64,000 nt of DNA from Marinarcus sediminis (lineage in GTDB: Bacteria; Campylobacterota; Campylobacteria; Campylobacterales; Arcobacteraceae): NCBI RefSeq assembly GCF_048571275.1, contig NZ_CP182357.1:992001-1056000 (forward strand), read 5' to 3'. Numbering within the stretch: the stretch's first letter is position 1; each line of letters begins with the position of its first letter. Below are positions 27,963-36,887 of this stretch, one piece after another. The translations under genes and the position numbers were made by a program. Under the pieces are notes generated by a model that had not been told where the DNA came from, did not search any database, and worked only from the letters and a program-made list of their open reading frames with translations.

Positions 27963-29014
27963 CGAGATATGAGATAAATGAAGAAAGTTTACAAGATTTA
28001 ATTAATATTGAAGTTGGACTTTTTTATCCTTTAAAAGGTTTTATGGACAGCAAAGATTATCATAGTGTTGTGAATAATTTGACTTTGTCTGATGGTTCAA
28101 TTTGGACAATCCCAATTACGTTGGATGTGGATGAATCAAGTTTCCAAAAAGCAATTGAAACAAATCAAATTATTTTAACTTTCAGACAAAAAGAAGTAGC
28201 ACTTTTAAATATTGAAGATTTTTATAAAGTTGATAATTCAGATATTGAAAAAGTTTACAAAACTAATGATATTAATCATCCTGGAGTACAAAAGGAATTA
28301 AATAGAAGTCCTTTTAGAATAGGCGGGAATATAGAACTTATTGATAAATCTATATTAGAAGGAACACTATCTCCTTTAAAAACAAAAAATTACTTCAAGA
28401 ATAAAGGTTGGAGAACTATTGTAGGTTTTCAAACAAGAAATGTTGTTCATAGAGCACATGAATATTTACAAAGGATTGGTCTTGAATTTTGTGATGCTTT
28501 ATTTATTAATCCTCTTGTTGGATGGAAAAAAAAAGGTGATTTTAGTGAAGAAGCTATTGAAAATGGCTATAAAACTATGATTGATATATATTACAAAAAT
28601 CTTAATGTTTATTTTGATACGTTAAAAACACCAATGCGTTATGCAGGACCAAGAGAAGCAATATTTCATGCTATAATTAGAAGAAATTTAGGTTGTACTC
28701 ATTTTATAATTGGTAGAGATCATGCTGGAGTTGGTGATTACTATGGAAAATATGAAGCACATGAATTAGCACTTAAGATATTACAAAAGGGTTGTTTAGG
28801 TATAGAGCTTTTATTATTAAAAGAACCTTATTATTGTAATAAATGTGAACAGATTGTAAGTGAAAATTGTTGTGCCCATGATGATGTTATAAGAATTAGT
28901 GGAACAAAAATACGTGAAATATTGGCACAAGGGAAAATTCCGTCAAGTACATACATGAGAAAGGAAGTTGCAGAAGCAATTATAAAATTAGAAGAGGATA
29001 TTTTTATACAATGA
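27959..29014 (+). CDS. sat: Sulfate adenylyltransferase (ATP sulfurylase)
   Basis: Makes APS from ATP and sulfate. 351 aa, a monofunctional Sat. The active-site motifs are present: QTRNVVHRAHE at 158-168, the PMRYAGPREAIFHAIIRRN block, GRDHAG at 252-257 and ISGTKIRE at 313-320. Cysteines at 293, 296, 304 and 305 (CNKC ... CC) could bind zinc, as in bacterial Sat. With cysC directly upstream this gives a complete route to PAPS. No cysteine-biosynthesis (PAPS reductase) genes are nearby, so sulfation is the likely purpose. Confidence 0.94.
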   Translation: MTRYEINEESLQDLINIEVGLFYPLKGFMDSKDYHSVVNNLTLSDGSIWTIPITLDVDESSFQKAIETNQIILTFRQKEVALLNIEDFYKVDNSDIEKVYKTNDINHPGVQKELNRSPFRIGGNIELIDKSILEGTLSPLKTKNYFKNKGWRTIVGFQTRNVVHRAHEYLQRIGLEFCDALFINPLVGWKKKGDFSEEAIENGYKTMIDIYYKNLNVYFDTLKTPMRYAGPREAIFHAIIRRNLGCTHFIIGRDHAGVGDYYGKYEAHELALKILQKGCLGIELLLLKEPYYCNKCEQIVSENCCAHDDVIRISGTKIREILAQGKIPSSTYMRKEVAEAIIKLEEDIFIQ

Positions 29015-29973
29015 AAAAAATTATAGCAACAGTAGGTCCTTCTCTACTAGAAAACATAAGGTTAGAGGAAGTTCATAATGAGAAAAATATATATAGAATA
29101 AATGGCGCACATGGAAGCATTGAGGATATTGAAAAATATATTTTAGAGATAAAAAGACAAATTCCTAATGCTAAGATTTTGATGGATTTACCTGGTAATA
29201 AAGTAAGAACTGAAAACTTTAATTATGGATATATTGATATTAAAAAAGGAGAAGAGTTTTCCCTAGGATTTCATCAGTTTAATTATAAAGAATTTTTTAA
29301 ACATTTAAAAAAGGGTGATGAAGTTTGGGCAAATGATTCTATCTTTCATTTTGTTGTAAAAAATATGGATATAGAAGTTGCAAAAATCACTTTTCTTTCA
29401 AATTCAACGGGAAAACTTTTAAATAATAAGGGAGTTCATGTTAGAGGGATACATAAAGATATTCCATTTTTATTTAAAAAAGATAAGCAGTTAATTGAAT
29501 TGGCAAATAAATATGAATTAGATTATATCGGATTATCTTTTGTAAGAACTGCTGATGATATTAAAGAAGCAAAACAATATATTAAAACTAGTGAAGTGAT
29601 TTCTAAAGTAGAAACATTAAGTGCAGTTAAAAACTTAAACGAGATTTTAAATGAGGTTGAAATAATATTAATAGACAGAGGAGATTTATCTACAGAAATA
29701 GGATTAGTAAAGGTAGCAAGTTATCAAAAAACTATTATTGAAAAAGGGCTGTTTCATAATAAAAAGATTTTTTTGGCAACACAATTTCTAAAATCAATGG
29801 AAAATAATCCAATTCCTACAATTGCAGAATCAATTGATTTATATAATACCTTAAAAAGTGGTATTTATGGAATTCAATTATCAGAAGAAACTGCAATTGG
29901 TAAATATCCTAAAGAGTGTTTAAATATTATTGAAAAAATGTTAAAAGAAATTGATTTAGAAACAATTGGTTGA
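29011..29973 (+). CDS. Short pyruvate-kinase-like protein (barrel only)
   Basis: 320 aa against about 470 for pyruvate kinase. It holds the TIM barrel and a small B domain: KIIATVGPS, R29/N31 of the R-x-N substrate loop (NGAHG rather than NFSHG), MDLPGNKVRT, K199/E201 in SKVET (catalytic Lys and metal Glu), IDRGDLSTE (metal Asp) and LSEETAIGKYP. The C-terminal allosteric domain is missing. Catalysis looks possible, but a role as a PEP-using sugar enzyme or a regulator is equally open. The start overlaps sat by 4 bases. Confidence 0.82.
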   Translation: MKKIIATVGPSLLENIRLEEVHNEKNIYRINGAHGSIEDIEKYILEIKRQIPNAKILMDLPGNKVRTENFNYGYIDIKKGEEFSLGFHQFNYKEFFKHLKKGDEVWANDSIFHFVVKNMDIEVAKITFLSNSTGKLLNNKGVHVRGIHKDIPFLFKKDKQLIELANKYELDYIGLSFVRTADDIKEAKQYIKTSEVISKVETLSAVKNLNEILNEVEIILIDRGDLSTEIGLVKVASYQKTIIEKGLFHNKKIFLATQFLKSMENNPIPTIAESIDLYNTLKSGIYGIQLSEETAIGKYPKECLNIIEKMLKEIDLETIG

Positions 29974-29999
29974 TGAAATTTTTGAATATAAGAATATAA

Positions 30000-31571
30000 A
30001 TGACAAATTTTTATAATTATCTTAAAGACAATTCTATATTAAAAGAACATAGTTATCTTAGAAATCCTAATGTTGTAGCAACCTTACTTAATAAAAAATT
30101 AAAAGATAAAAAAATACTTTTTTATGGTGATGGTTCTCACACAAAAGAGGTAATAAGCTTTTTAGATAAAGACTCTATTGATATTGTAGGGATTATTTCT
30201 GATATATCAATTGAACATATGTATATAAGAGAGGATTTTGAATATCCTCTTTTTGATATAAAAGATGTAGATTTATATGATTTTGATTATATCATACTAT
30301 TAGGTTATTGGAATAGTAGAAATTTATATTTATTTATAACTAAATATAATTTAGAATCTTCAAAGGTATTTCTTCCATACAAGACAAAAGAATTAATTGA
30401 TATAGCAGATAAGAAAGGTCATATAAATTATATTAGAAAAACAAAAAAGCCTCTAGTCTGTCTAATACTAAATTCTGATAGGAGAGATTTTATTTCTTCT
30501 GCATCAAAATATTTAAAAAAATATTTTGAATTGGTTAAAGTTTATATTTCAAATGATGTCGTTTATGAATCAAATGATTCTTTTAATGAAGTATTTTTTA
30601 TCTCAGGTAATTTTAATTTTTTAGAGAAGTTTTTTGAAAAAAATAACCCTGATGCAGTTATCTTTTTTCATAGTGGGCAATTAGAAGTAGCTACTGCAAG
30701 ATTAGTGCAAATCATGTGCAAAAACAAAATAAAATATATATATTCTACAACAGATTTCTTTTTTAATAATGCTTTTTGTATGGATGATAAATTATTAGCT
30801 AAAACATTTAATATTGAAGAGAATAAATTTAATATTTTAAAGAAAGTAGAACACGAGATAATACAAAATGCAGATGGTATTATAACAAATTGGGGTGGCT
30901 CTTATATGGAAAATGAATTAAATGCTGATGCATTATTTTCTAGCTATTTTCATAATAATACTTTTTTTAAGAACATACAATTTGATCCACGAAGAATTAA
31001 AGTTTGTTATACAGGTAATTTAGGGATGGATATAAAAAATGATTTTCATAAAATTACCACTTTAGACAATGTTTTTGAAAAATTGTTGGAAAATCAAATA
31101 AGTATGTATATATATAATTTTCAACTAAAATCAAATATATTTTATCCTTATGATAAATTAAAAAAATATGATAATTTTTATTGGAAAAATTTTGTTAAAA
31201 CTGAGCAAATGCCTGAAGAATTATCTAATTATCACTTTGGTTTAAATGTACTTAATATTGGTAAAACACAGTTGAAAATTTTTGACACACTTTTTAAATC
31301 TTTGTTTCAAGCAAAAATAGCTACTTATATATGTGCAGGTCTTCCAATTATTGTAAGTAAAGAATACAAAATCTTGTATGAGTTTGTATCTGATAATAAA
31401 ATAGGTTTTGGGACAGATATAGAAAATATATGTTCTGATATAAATAAAATTAGTGAGGACACTTTTAATTTATATAAACAAAATATATATTACTATCAAC
31501 AAAATTTTTTAAATAATAATTTAGGTGCAAAAGATATTGCAGATTATATAACAAAAAGTTTATCAAAATAG
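30000..31571 (+). CDS. Glycosyltransferase with N-terminal Rossmann module (paralogue 2)
   Basis: 523 aa with the same plan as the protein at 23709: an initial ~30-residue segment, a nucleotide-binding-like module (KKILFYGDGSHTKEVI, YIILLGYWNSRNL), then a GT-B-like body ending in KIATYICAGLPIIVSKEYKI. Matching motifs occur at matching distances, which argues for tandem-type duplication within the island. ATG start; the upstream ribosome site is weak (26-base gap after the pyruvate-kinase-like gene). Confidence 0.66.
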   Translation: MTNFYNYLKDNSILKEHSYLRNPNVVATLLNKKLKDKKILFYGDGSHTKEVISFLDKDSIDIVGIISDISIEHMYIREDFEYPLFDIKDVDLYDFDYIILLGYWNSRNLYLFITKYNLESSKVFLPYKTKELIDIADKKGHINYIRKTKKPLVCLILNSDRRDFISSASKYLKKYFELVKVYISNDVVYESNDSFNEVFFISGNFNFLEKFFEKNNPDAVIFFHSGQLEVATARLVQIMCKNKIKYIYSTTDFFFNNAFCMDDKLLAKTFNIEENKFNILKKVEHEIIQNADGIITNWGGSYMENELNADALFSSYFHNNTFFKNIQFDPRRIKVCYTGNLGMDIKNDFHKITTLDNVFEKLLENQISMYIYNFQLKSNIFYPYDKLKKYDNFYWKNFVKTEQMPEELSNYHFGLNVLNIGKTQLKIFDTLFKSLFQAKIATYICAGLPIIVSKEYKILYEFVSDNKIGFGTDIENICSDINKISEDTFNLYKQNIYYYQQNFLNNNLGAKDIADYITKSLSK

Positions 31572-31594
31572 TATAAGAACTTAATGAGGTAATA

Positions 31595-32482
31595 ATGAAA
31601 ATATTAATTATAAAACTAGGACTTTCTGAAACATTGGATGCTGAAATAGGTCATGTGATCTCTTTGGGAGATGTTTTAAGAACAACCCCAATATTACATG
31701 CTCTAAGAGAGATATACCCTACAGGAAAAATAACTTGGCTTGCTGAGGAAAGAGCAAGATTATTGTTGGATGATACTTCTTTAATCGACCGCCTTTTAAT
31801 ATGGGATAGTTTTGTAGGGTTTCAATTATTAGCTGAAAAATTTGATGTGGTAATAAATTTAGAAAAAGTTGCTGGTTTATGTGCTTTAGCAAATTCAATT
31901 AATGCTTGGAAAAAATACGGATTTAGATTTGATGAGATAAGTGGTTCTTATCATGCTTTTGAAGGTGCAGAATATGCAATGGAACTATGTGCTTTAGAAG
32001 ATACAAAAAAAAATAATAATAAAGTATGGCAACAAGTATTAATAGAAATGGTTGGTTGTAAGTGGCAAAACCAACCTTATGTATTAGATTATATTCCTAA
32101 AAATACTCCATGTTTCGATGTTGGCTTTAATTATCAAGTAGGAACTAAATTTCCTGAAAAAGCTTGGGAACATAGTAAATGGGAAGAATTGGAAAATTTA
32201 CTAATACAAGATAATCAAACTGTATCTTGGCAAGAAGGGTTATCAAATTTGTATGAGTATATGGAATGGATAACATCATGTAAAATTCTCGTATCTTGTG
32301 ATAGTTTAGGACTACATATAGCTCTTGCATTTGGTATCCCTGTTATTGGACTTTTTGGACCAACAAATTCAAAAGAGATATTTTTTTATGGATCTAGTAG
32401 AGTTATACAAAAAAATTATATGAAAGATATTAATTCGAAAGAAGTTCTAAAGAAAATATTAGAAGTTCAAAATAGGTTATAA
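31595..32482 (+). CDS. Glycosyltransferase family 9 (heptosyltransferase-like)
   Basis: 295 aa, somewhat short for GT9. The N-terminus MKILIIKLG ... GDVLRTTPILHALRE is the GT9 signature, and VSCDSLGLHIALAFGIPVIGLFGPTN near the C-terminus matches the ADP-heptose-binding region. It probably adds a heptose or related sugar to a lipooligosaccharide or glycan. TGAGGT lies before the ATG. The preceding and following genes are also glycosyltransferases. Confidence 0.86.
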   Translation: MKILIIKLGLSETLDAEIGHVISLGDVLRTTPILHALREIYPTGKITWLAEERARLLLDDTSLIDRLLIWDSFVGFQLLAEKFDVVINLEKVAGLCALANSINAWKKYGFRFDEISGSYHAFEGAEYAMELCALEDTKKNNNKVWQQVLIEMVGCKWQNQPYVLDYIPKNTPCFDVGFNYQVGTKFPEKAWEHSKWEELENLLIQDNQTVSWQEGLSNLYEYMEWITSCKILVSCDSLGLHIALAFGIPVIGLFGPTNSKEIFFYGSSRVIQKNYMKDINSKEVLKKILEVQNRL

Positions 32483-32493
32483 AAGATTTAATA

Positions 32494-33750
32494 ATGGAAA
32501 AGTTTATTAATAAACTATTAGATTTAGATTTAATAAAATATGAAGATTTTAATAATAAAACAAATGAAGTTAATAGTTTTATCGAACAAGTTAATAAACA
32601 AAGTAAAAAAAAGAAAATCTTGATTTTTTTATCTTATGATGAGACAATAGATCCTTTTAGAACATATATGCCATATATGGATGAATTTGAGTTCTTTTTA
32701 ATATTTACTAATGCCATACATAATAATTGGCGTAACAATTATGCAAATGCAATAATATCTATTGAACTTAATTATAAAGTGTTAATTCATATTTTAGAAA
32801 AATCTATTTTTGATTTAATGTTAATTGCAAATATTAATCTTTTTTGGCATTGGAGATATTCTCTTATTAAAAAGGTAATAAAAAATATACCAATAGTTTG
32901 TTATGAAAGAGACTTTACATCAAGATACCATATGACTGATAAATGTGTTTTGGAAGAGTTTTTAGATAATAAAAAATTAGCTGATTTTAGTATTGAAAAT
33001 GAAAATTTTTTGTTTAACAATGCAGATAGTATTCTTTGCAGTTTTGATGATAGTAGGTTAATGGATTTAAATAACAGGATAAAATTTTATTTACCTGTTA
33101 AAGATCCTATCGAAAATAAATTCAATACTTATGATAGCAAAGAAATTTGTTTAGTTCATGGAGGAAGTCTTAGTTTAGATTCTGATAAAACAATGTTTAA
33201 CTATTGGGGAAGATTACAGAATCTTTTTTTTAATATATCAAAACATGCTATAATTGAATCTTTTGTCCGTTTTGCAACATGTACATCTAATAAATCAAAA
33301 GAAGCGACTGAATGGAGTAGTTACAAAAAGATTAAAAATTTTAAAATTAACAAGTTGATACCAGTAAATGAATTTATAAAATATTCTTCAGAAAATTATT
33401 TAGCAGGACTATGTTTAATAAACTGTTCACAAATTTCAAAAAGTTCTAATATTGCATATAAATACATGTATCCTACTAAAATATTTACTTATTTAGCTGC
33501 TGGAATACCTGTAATAATTTCAAAAGAATATGAAAAAAGTTCTGATTTTATATTAGAAAATGGATTAGGAATTGCTTTTAGTAATGAACAAATAACTTCT
33601 GAAAGTTTTCAATTAGATCTAGAAGAGTTATTAAAAGTAAAAGAGAATATTAAAAAATTTGATTTTAATTTGATTTTTAAAACACAGTTAGAAGACTTGA
33701 ACCAGCTATATATAAAGTTAATATTAAATTCTCAGGAGAAACAATTATGA
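32494..33750 (+). CDS. GT-B (GT4-like) glycosyltransferase
   Basis: 418 aa. N-terminal segments KKILIFLSYDE and a central ILCSFDDSRL look like the GT-B N-domain. The C-domain has CLVHGGSLS and KYMYPTKIFTYLAAGIPVIISKEYEKSS, which closely parallels the C-terminal part of the proteins at 23709 and 30000, but without their N-terminal Rossmann module. Donor and acceptor are unknown. It overlaps the radical SAM gene by 4 bases (ATGA). Confidence 0.68.
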   Translation: MEKFINKLLDLDLIKYEDFNNKTNEVNSFIEQVNKQSKKKKILIFLSYDETIDPFRTYMPYMDEFEFFLIFTNAIHNNWRNNYANAIISIELNYKVLIHILEKSIFDLMLIANINLFWHWRYSLIKKVIKNIPIVCYERDFTSRYHMTDKCVLEEFLDNKKLADFSIENENFLFNNADSILCSFDDSRLMDLNNRIKFYLPVKDPIENKFNTYDSKEICLVHGGSLSLDSDKTMFNYWGRLQNLFFNISKHAIIESFVRFATCTSNKSKEATEWSSYKKIKNFKINKLIPVNEFIKYSSENYLAGLCLINCSQISKSSNIAYKYMYPTKIFTYLAAGIPVIISKEYEKSSDFILENGLGIAFSNEQITSESFQLDLEELLKVKENIKKFDFNLIFKTQLEDLNQLYIKLILNSQEKQL

Positions 33751-35027
33751 GTGATTTGTTAGATTGGGCAAGAAAATATTATAAAACAGATAAAAAAGTA
33801 GAGATACAAACAATTAAAACTACAAAAAAAGAGATAACAAAAAGAGGTGTTATTTGGTTAGGACAAACTTGTAATTTAGCATGCTATTTTTGCTATTTTA
33901 TTGATAAAATTGATAATAAGCAACATCCTGAGCACCCTTTTATGTCTCTAAAAAAAGCTAAACAAATCTGTTATAACCTTAGATATGTTTATGGAAACAC
34001 AGCAATTGATATTCAAGGTGGAGAACCAACTATCTATCCATATATTCTTGAGTTAGTTGAGTATTGTAATTCAATAGGTTTAAAACCAACACTTATTACA
34101 AATGCCATAGTCTTATCTGACAGAAAAAGGGTTCTAAAGTTTAAAGAAGCAGGAGTAAATGATTTTTTAGTAAGTATTCATGCTATTGGTGAAACCTATA
34201 ATAGAATTGTAGGGCATAAAAATGGAAGTTTAAAACAGATGGAAGCTTTAAAGGTTCTTCAAGAGTTAGAGATACCTTTTAGATTAAATTGTACTATGAC
34301 AAAAGAGGTAGTAAACCAGTTTTCTGATATTGCAACATTAGCTATTGAAACTGGTTGTAAAGCGGTAAATTTTATTGCTTTTAATCCTTTTGCTGATCAA
34401 AAAGGAAATAGAGATTCCACTGACGTTCCTAATTATACTTCTATCAAAGAACCTTTGGAAAAAGCAATTGATATGCTTGAAAATGAAGATATTGAGACAA
34501 ATATTAGATACTTTCCCCTTTGTATGGTAAATGAGAAGTATTTAAAAAACAGTTATAATTTTCAGCAACTTTCATATGATCCTCATGAATGGGATTATAA
34601 TTCATGGACTTGGACAACAAGATTTAATCAACGTTCAAATTCTGATACTTTAGATGAAACTATACCTATTTTAATGTATGGAATCAAAAAGTTTAATGGA
34701 ATCGATTTTTCAAATATGTCAGAACATGGAACAAAACAGCACTATATGAAAGAAGTTGATATAAAAGAGCATTTGATAAAACTTTTAAGTGCAAACATTC
34801 CTAAAGAGTTTTTATATAAACAAAATGCAAAATTAAGAGCCCAAAAACATTTAGAATATAAAAAATTGAAAGCTTGTGAGAACTGTAGTTTACAAGATAT
34901 TTGTGATGGCTTTCATAGTGATTATATTTCAGTGTTTGGAGAAGATGAAGCTAACTCAATTAAACTAGACTTTTCTATATTGGATCCAAAATATTTTATT
35001 AATAACCAATGGAAAGTAAAAAAATGA
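33747..35027 (+). CDS. Radical SAM protein (E)
   Basis: 426 aa. The cluster motif is C42-x3-C46-x2-C49 (CNLACYFC), with DIQGGEPT at 88-95. The end carries CENCSLQDICDG, a short Cys set that could bind a further cluster, but a full SPASM is not clear. The middle section (about 230-370) is longer than in its relatives. AGGAG precedes the ATG. Its function is likely modification of a sugar in this locus; this is inference from context. Confidence 0.8.
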   Translation: MSDLLDWARKYYKTDKKVEIQTIKTTKKEITKRGVIWLGQTCNLACYFCYFIDKIDNKQHPEHPFMSLKKAKQICYNLRYVYGNTAIDIQGGEPTIYPYILELVEYCNSIGLKPTLITNAIVLSDRKRVLKFKEAGVNDFLVSIHAIGETYNRIVGHKNGSLKQMEALKVLQELEIPFRLNCTMTKEVVNQFSDIATLAIETGCKAVNFIAFNPFADQKGNRDSTDVPNYTSIKEPLEKAIDMLENEDIETNIRYFPLCMVNEKYLKNSYNFQQLSYDPHEWDYNSWTWTTRFNQRSNSDTLDETIPILMYGIKKFNGIDFSNMSEHGTKQHYMKEVDIKEHLIKLLSANIPKEFLYKQNAKLRAQKHLEYKKLKACENCSLQDICDGFHSDYISVFGEDEANSIKLDFSILDPKYFINNQWKVKK

Positions 35028-35944
35028 ATACTTTAGTATCTGTTGTAATAGATAATTATAATTATGAAAAATATATAGCAAATGCAATTGATTCTGTTTT
35101 AAATCAAAGCTATGAAAACTATGAAATAATTGTTGTTGATGATGGATCAACAGATTCTTCAAAAGAGATTATTAACTCTTATACACAAAAAGAACCAACT
35201 AAAATCAAGGCAATTTTTAAAGAAAATGGAGGACAAGCTTCAGCTTTCAATATTGGAATAAAAGAAATAAAAGGTGAACTTATTTGCTTTTTAGATAGTG
35301 ATGATGAATTTGAAAGTAACAAGCTTGAAGAGATAGTAGCCTTGTATGAGCAAGGGTATGAATATATTTTCAATGATCATACAATGATTTTTGATAATAA
35401 TGCACCTAAAGGGTATGAACCAATTAGATATCCATATAATGGTCAAAATCTTTTTTTACTTTATTACATCTCAAAGTATGTTGGAGGAATTTGTTCTACA
35501 TTAAGTATTTCAAAAAAGATAGCTGAACAAATTTTTCCTATTGAAGATGAAAATGGTTGGAGAATACAAGCTGATGATGTTATTGTTTATATGTCAGCAA
35601 TGTTAACCCAATCTTATTTTTCTTCTAAAAGATTAACTAGATATAGAATACATGGCAATAATGGTTACTATAATAAAGCTATCCCCAATAACAGAAAATT
35701 TGAAAGATTAAAACGTATTGGCACTTTGAAAAAGAAAGCTGTAGAGATATTAGATTTAGATGAGGTTTTCTTTAAAAATAGTTTTAATTTAGTTGCTGAG
35801 TTTAAAACGCATGACAGATATGATTATGAGTTGTTGAAACTTTATACGCGAGTTTTGTTTTTGGAAATGCATATTCCTTTTTTAAAAAAGCTTATTGCGT
35901 ATAAAGATATAGTAAAATTTTATTTAGAAAATAAAAAGAGTTGA
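35024..35944 (+). CDS. Family 2 glycosyltransferase
   Basis: 306 aa from ATG 35024, which overlaps the previous stop as ATGA and has GGAAAG upstream; the in-frame ATG at 35009 lacks a ribosome site. GT2 motifs are VSVVIDNYNYEKYI, IIVVDDGSTDSSKEII, GGQASAFNIGI and CFLDSDDEFE (DxD). Inverting GT-A enzyme acting at the cytoplasmic face. It is the last gene of the AT-rich cassette. Confidence 0.9.
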   Translation: MNTLVSVVIDNYNYEKYIANAIDSVLNQSYENYEIIVVDDGSTDSSKEIINSYTQKEPTKIKAIFKENGGQASAFNIGIKEIKGELICFLDSDDEFESNKLEEIVALYEQGYEYIFNDHTMIFDNNAPKGYEPIRYPYNGQNLFLLYYISKYVGGICSTLSISKKIAEQIFPIEDENGWRIQADDVIVYMSAMLTQSYFSSKRLTRYRIHGNNGYYNKAIPNNRKFERLKRIGTLKKKAVEILDLDEVFFKNSFNLVAEFKTHDRYDYELLKLYTRVLFLEMHIPFLKKLIAYKDIVKFYLENKKS

Positions 35945-35946
35945 CC

Positions 35947-36885
35947 GTGAAAAAAAGAATACTAATAACGGGTGGTGCTGGATTTTTAGGCTCACATTTA
36001 TGTAAAAGACTTTTAGAACAAGGCAACGAAGTTATTTGTGTGGATAATTTTTTTACGGGAAACAAACAAAATATTATTGAACTTTTAGATAATCCCTACT
36101 TTGAATTGATTCGACATGACGTGACGTTTCCTTTATATGTTGAAGTGGATGAAATTTATAATTTAGCCTGTCCTGCAAGTCCTGTGCATTATCAATTTGA
36201 TCCGGTGCAAACGACAAAAACATCGGTGATTGGTGCCATTAATATGCTGGGACTTGCCAAACGAATCAAAGCCAAAATATTACAAGCCAGTACCTCTGAA
36301 ATTTATGGAGACCCCGAAGTTCATCCACAGCCTGAAAATTACAAAGGTGCAGTTAGTACCATTGGTCCAAGAGCGTGTTACGATGAGGGAAAACGGTGTG
36401 CAGAAACACTCTTTTTTGATTATAAACGACAACACGATGTCAATATCAAAGTTGCTCGAATTTTTAACACCTATGGTCCCAATATGCACCCAGATGATGG
36501 AAGAGTCATCAGTAATTTTATTGTACAAGCTTTAAAAGGTGAAGATATTACTATTTTTGGACAAGGCAATCAAACGCGAAGTTTTTGTTATGTAGATGAT
36601 TTAATTGATGGATTGATTAAATTAATGAACAAAGAGAATTTTACAGGTCCTGTGAATTTGGGAAATCCATATGAATTCACTATGTTACAATTGGCACAAA
36701 AAGTGATTGAATTGACCAACAGCAATTCACAATTGGTTTTCAAAGAGTTACCTCAAGATGACCCAAAACAAAGACAACCCGATATTACACTTGCTCAAAA
36801 AGAGCTTAATTTTAATCCGACCATTCAACTTGAAGAGGGATTAATAAAAACAATCAATTATTTTAAAAACAGATTAAAAGGTTAA
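35947..36885 (+). CDS. UDP-glucuronate decarboxylase (UXS)-like epimerase
   Basis: 312 aa. Extended SDR with TGGAGFLGSHLC, NLACPASPVHYQ, ASTSEIYGDP, GPRACYDEGKRCAETLFFDY (catalytic Tyr-x3-Lys), RIFNTYGP and GNQTRSFCYVDDL. These blocks, notably ACPASP and the GPRxxYDEGKR stretch, are characteristic of UDP-xylose synthase, which makes UDP-xylose from UDP-glucuronate. I choose GTG 35947 because AAAGAG is 6 bases upstream; TTG 35941 has no spacing. Base composition returns to host-like here. Confidence 0.85.
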   Translation: MKKRILITGGAGFLGSHLCKRLLEQGNEVICVDNFFTGNKQNIIELLDNPYFELIRHDVTFPLYVEVDEIYNLACPASPVHYQFDPVQTTKTSVIGAINMLGLAKRIKAKILQASTSEIYGDPEVHPQPENYKGAVSTIGPRACYDEGKRCAETLFFDYKRQHDVNIKVARIFNTYGPNMHPDDGRVISNFIVQALKGEDITIFGQGNQTRSFCYVDDLIDGLIKLMNKENFTGPVNLGNPYEFTMLQLAQKVIELTNSNSQLVFKELPQDDPKQRQPDITLAQKELNFNPTIQLEEGLIKTINYFKNRLKG

Positions 36886-36887
36886 TA

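Noticed and set aside
14552..35946. Phase-variable homopolymer tracts
   Set aside because: I found no long G or C run in the glycan genes. The A or T runs seen are common in DNA of this composition and sit in intact frames.
14545..35946. Mobile element as source of the AT-rich cassette
   Set aside because: No transposase, integrase, tRNA or clear direct repeats were seen at either end; exchange by homologous recombination is simpler.
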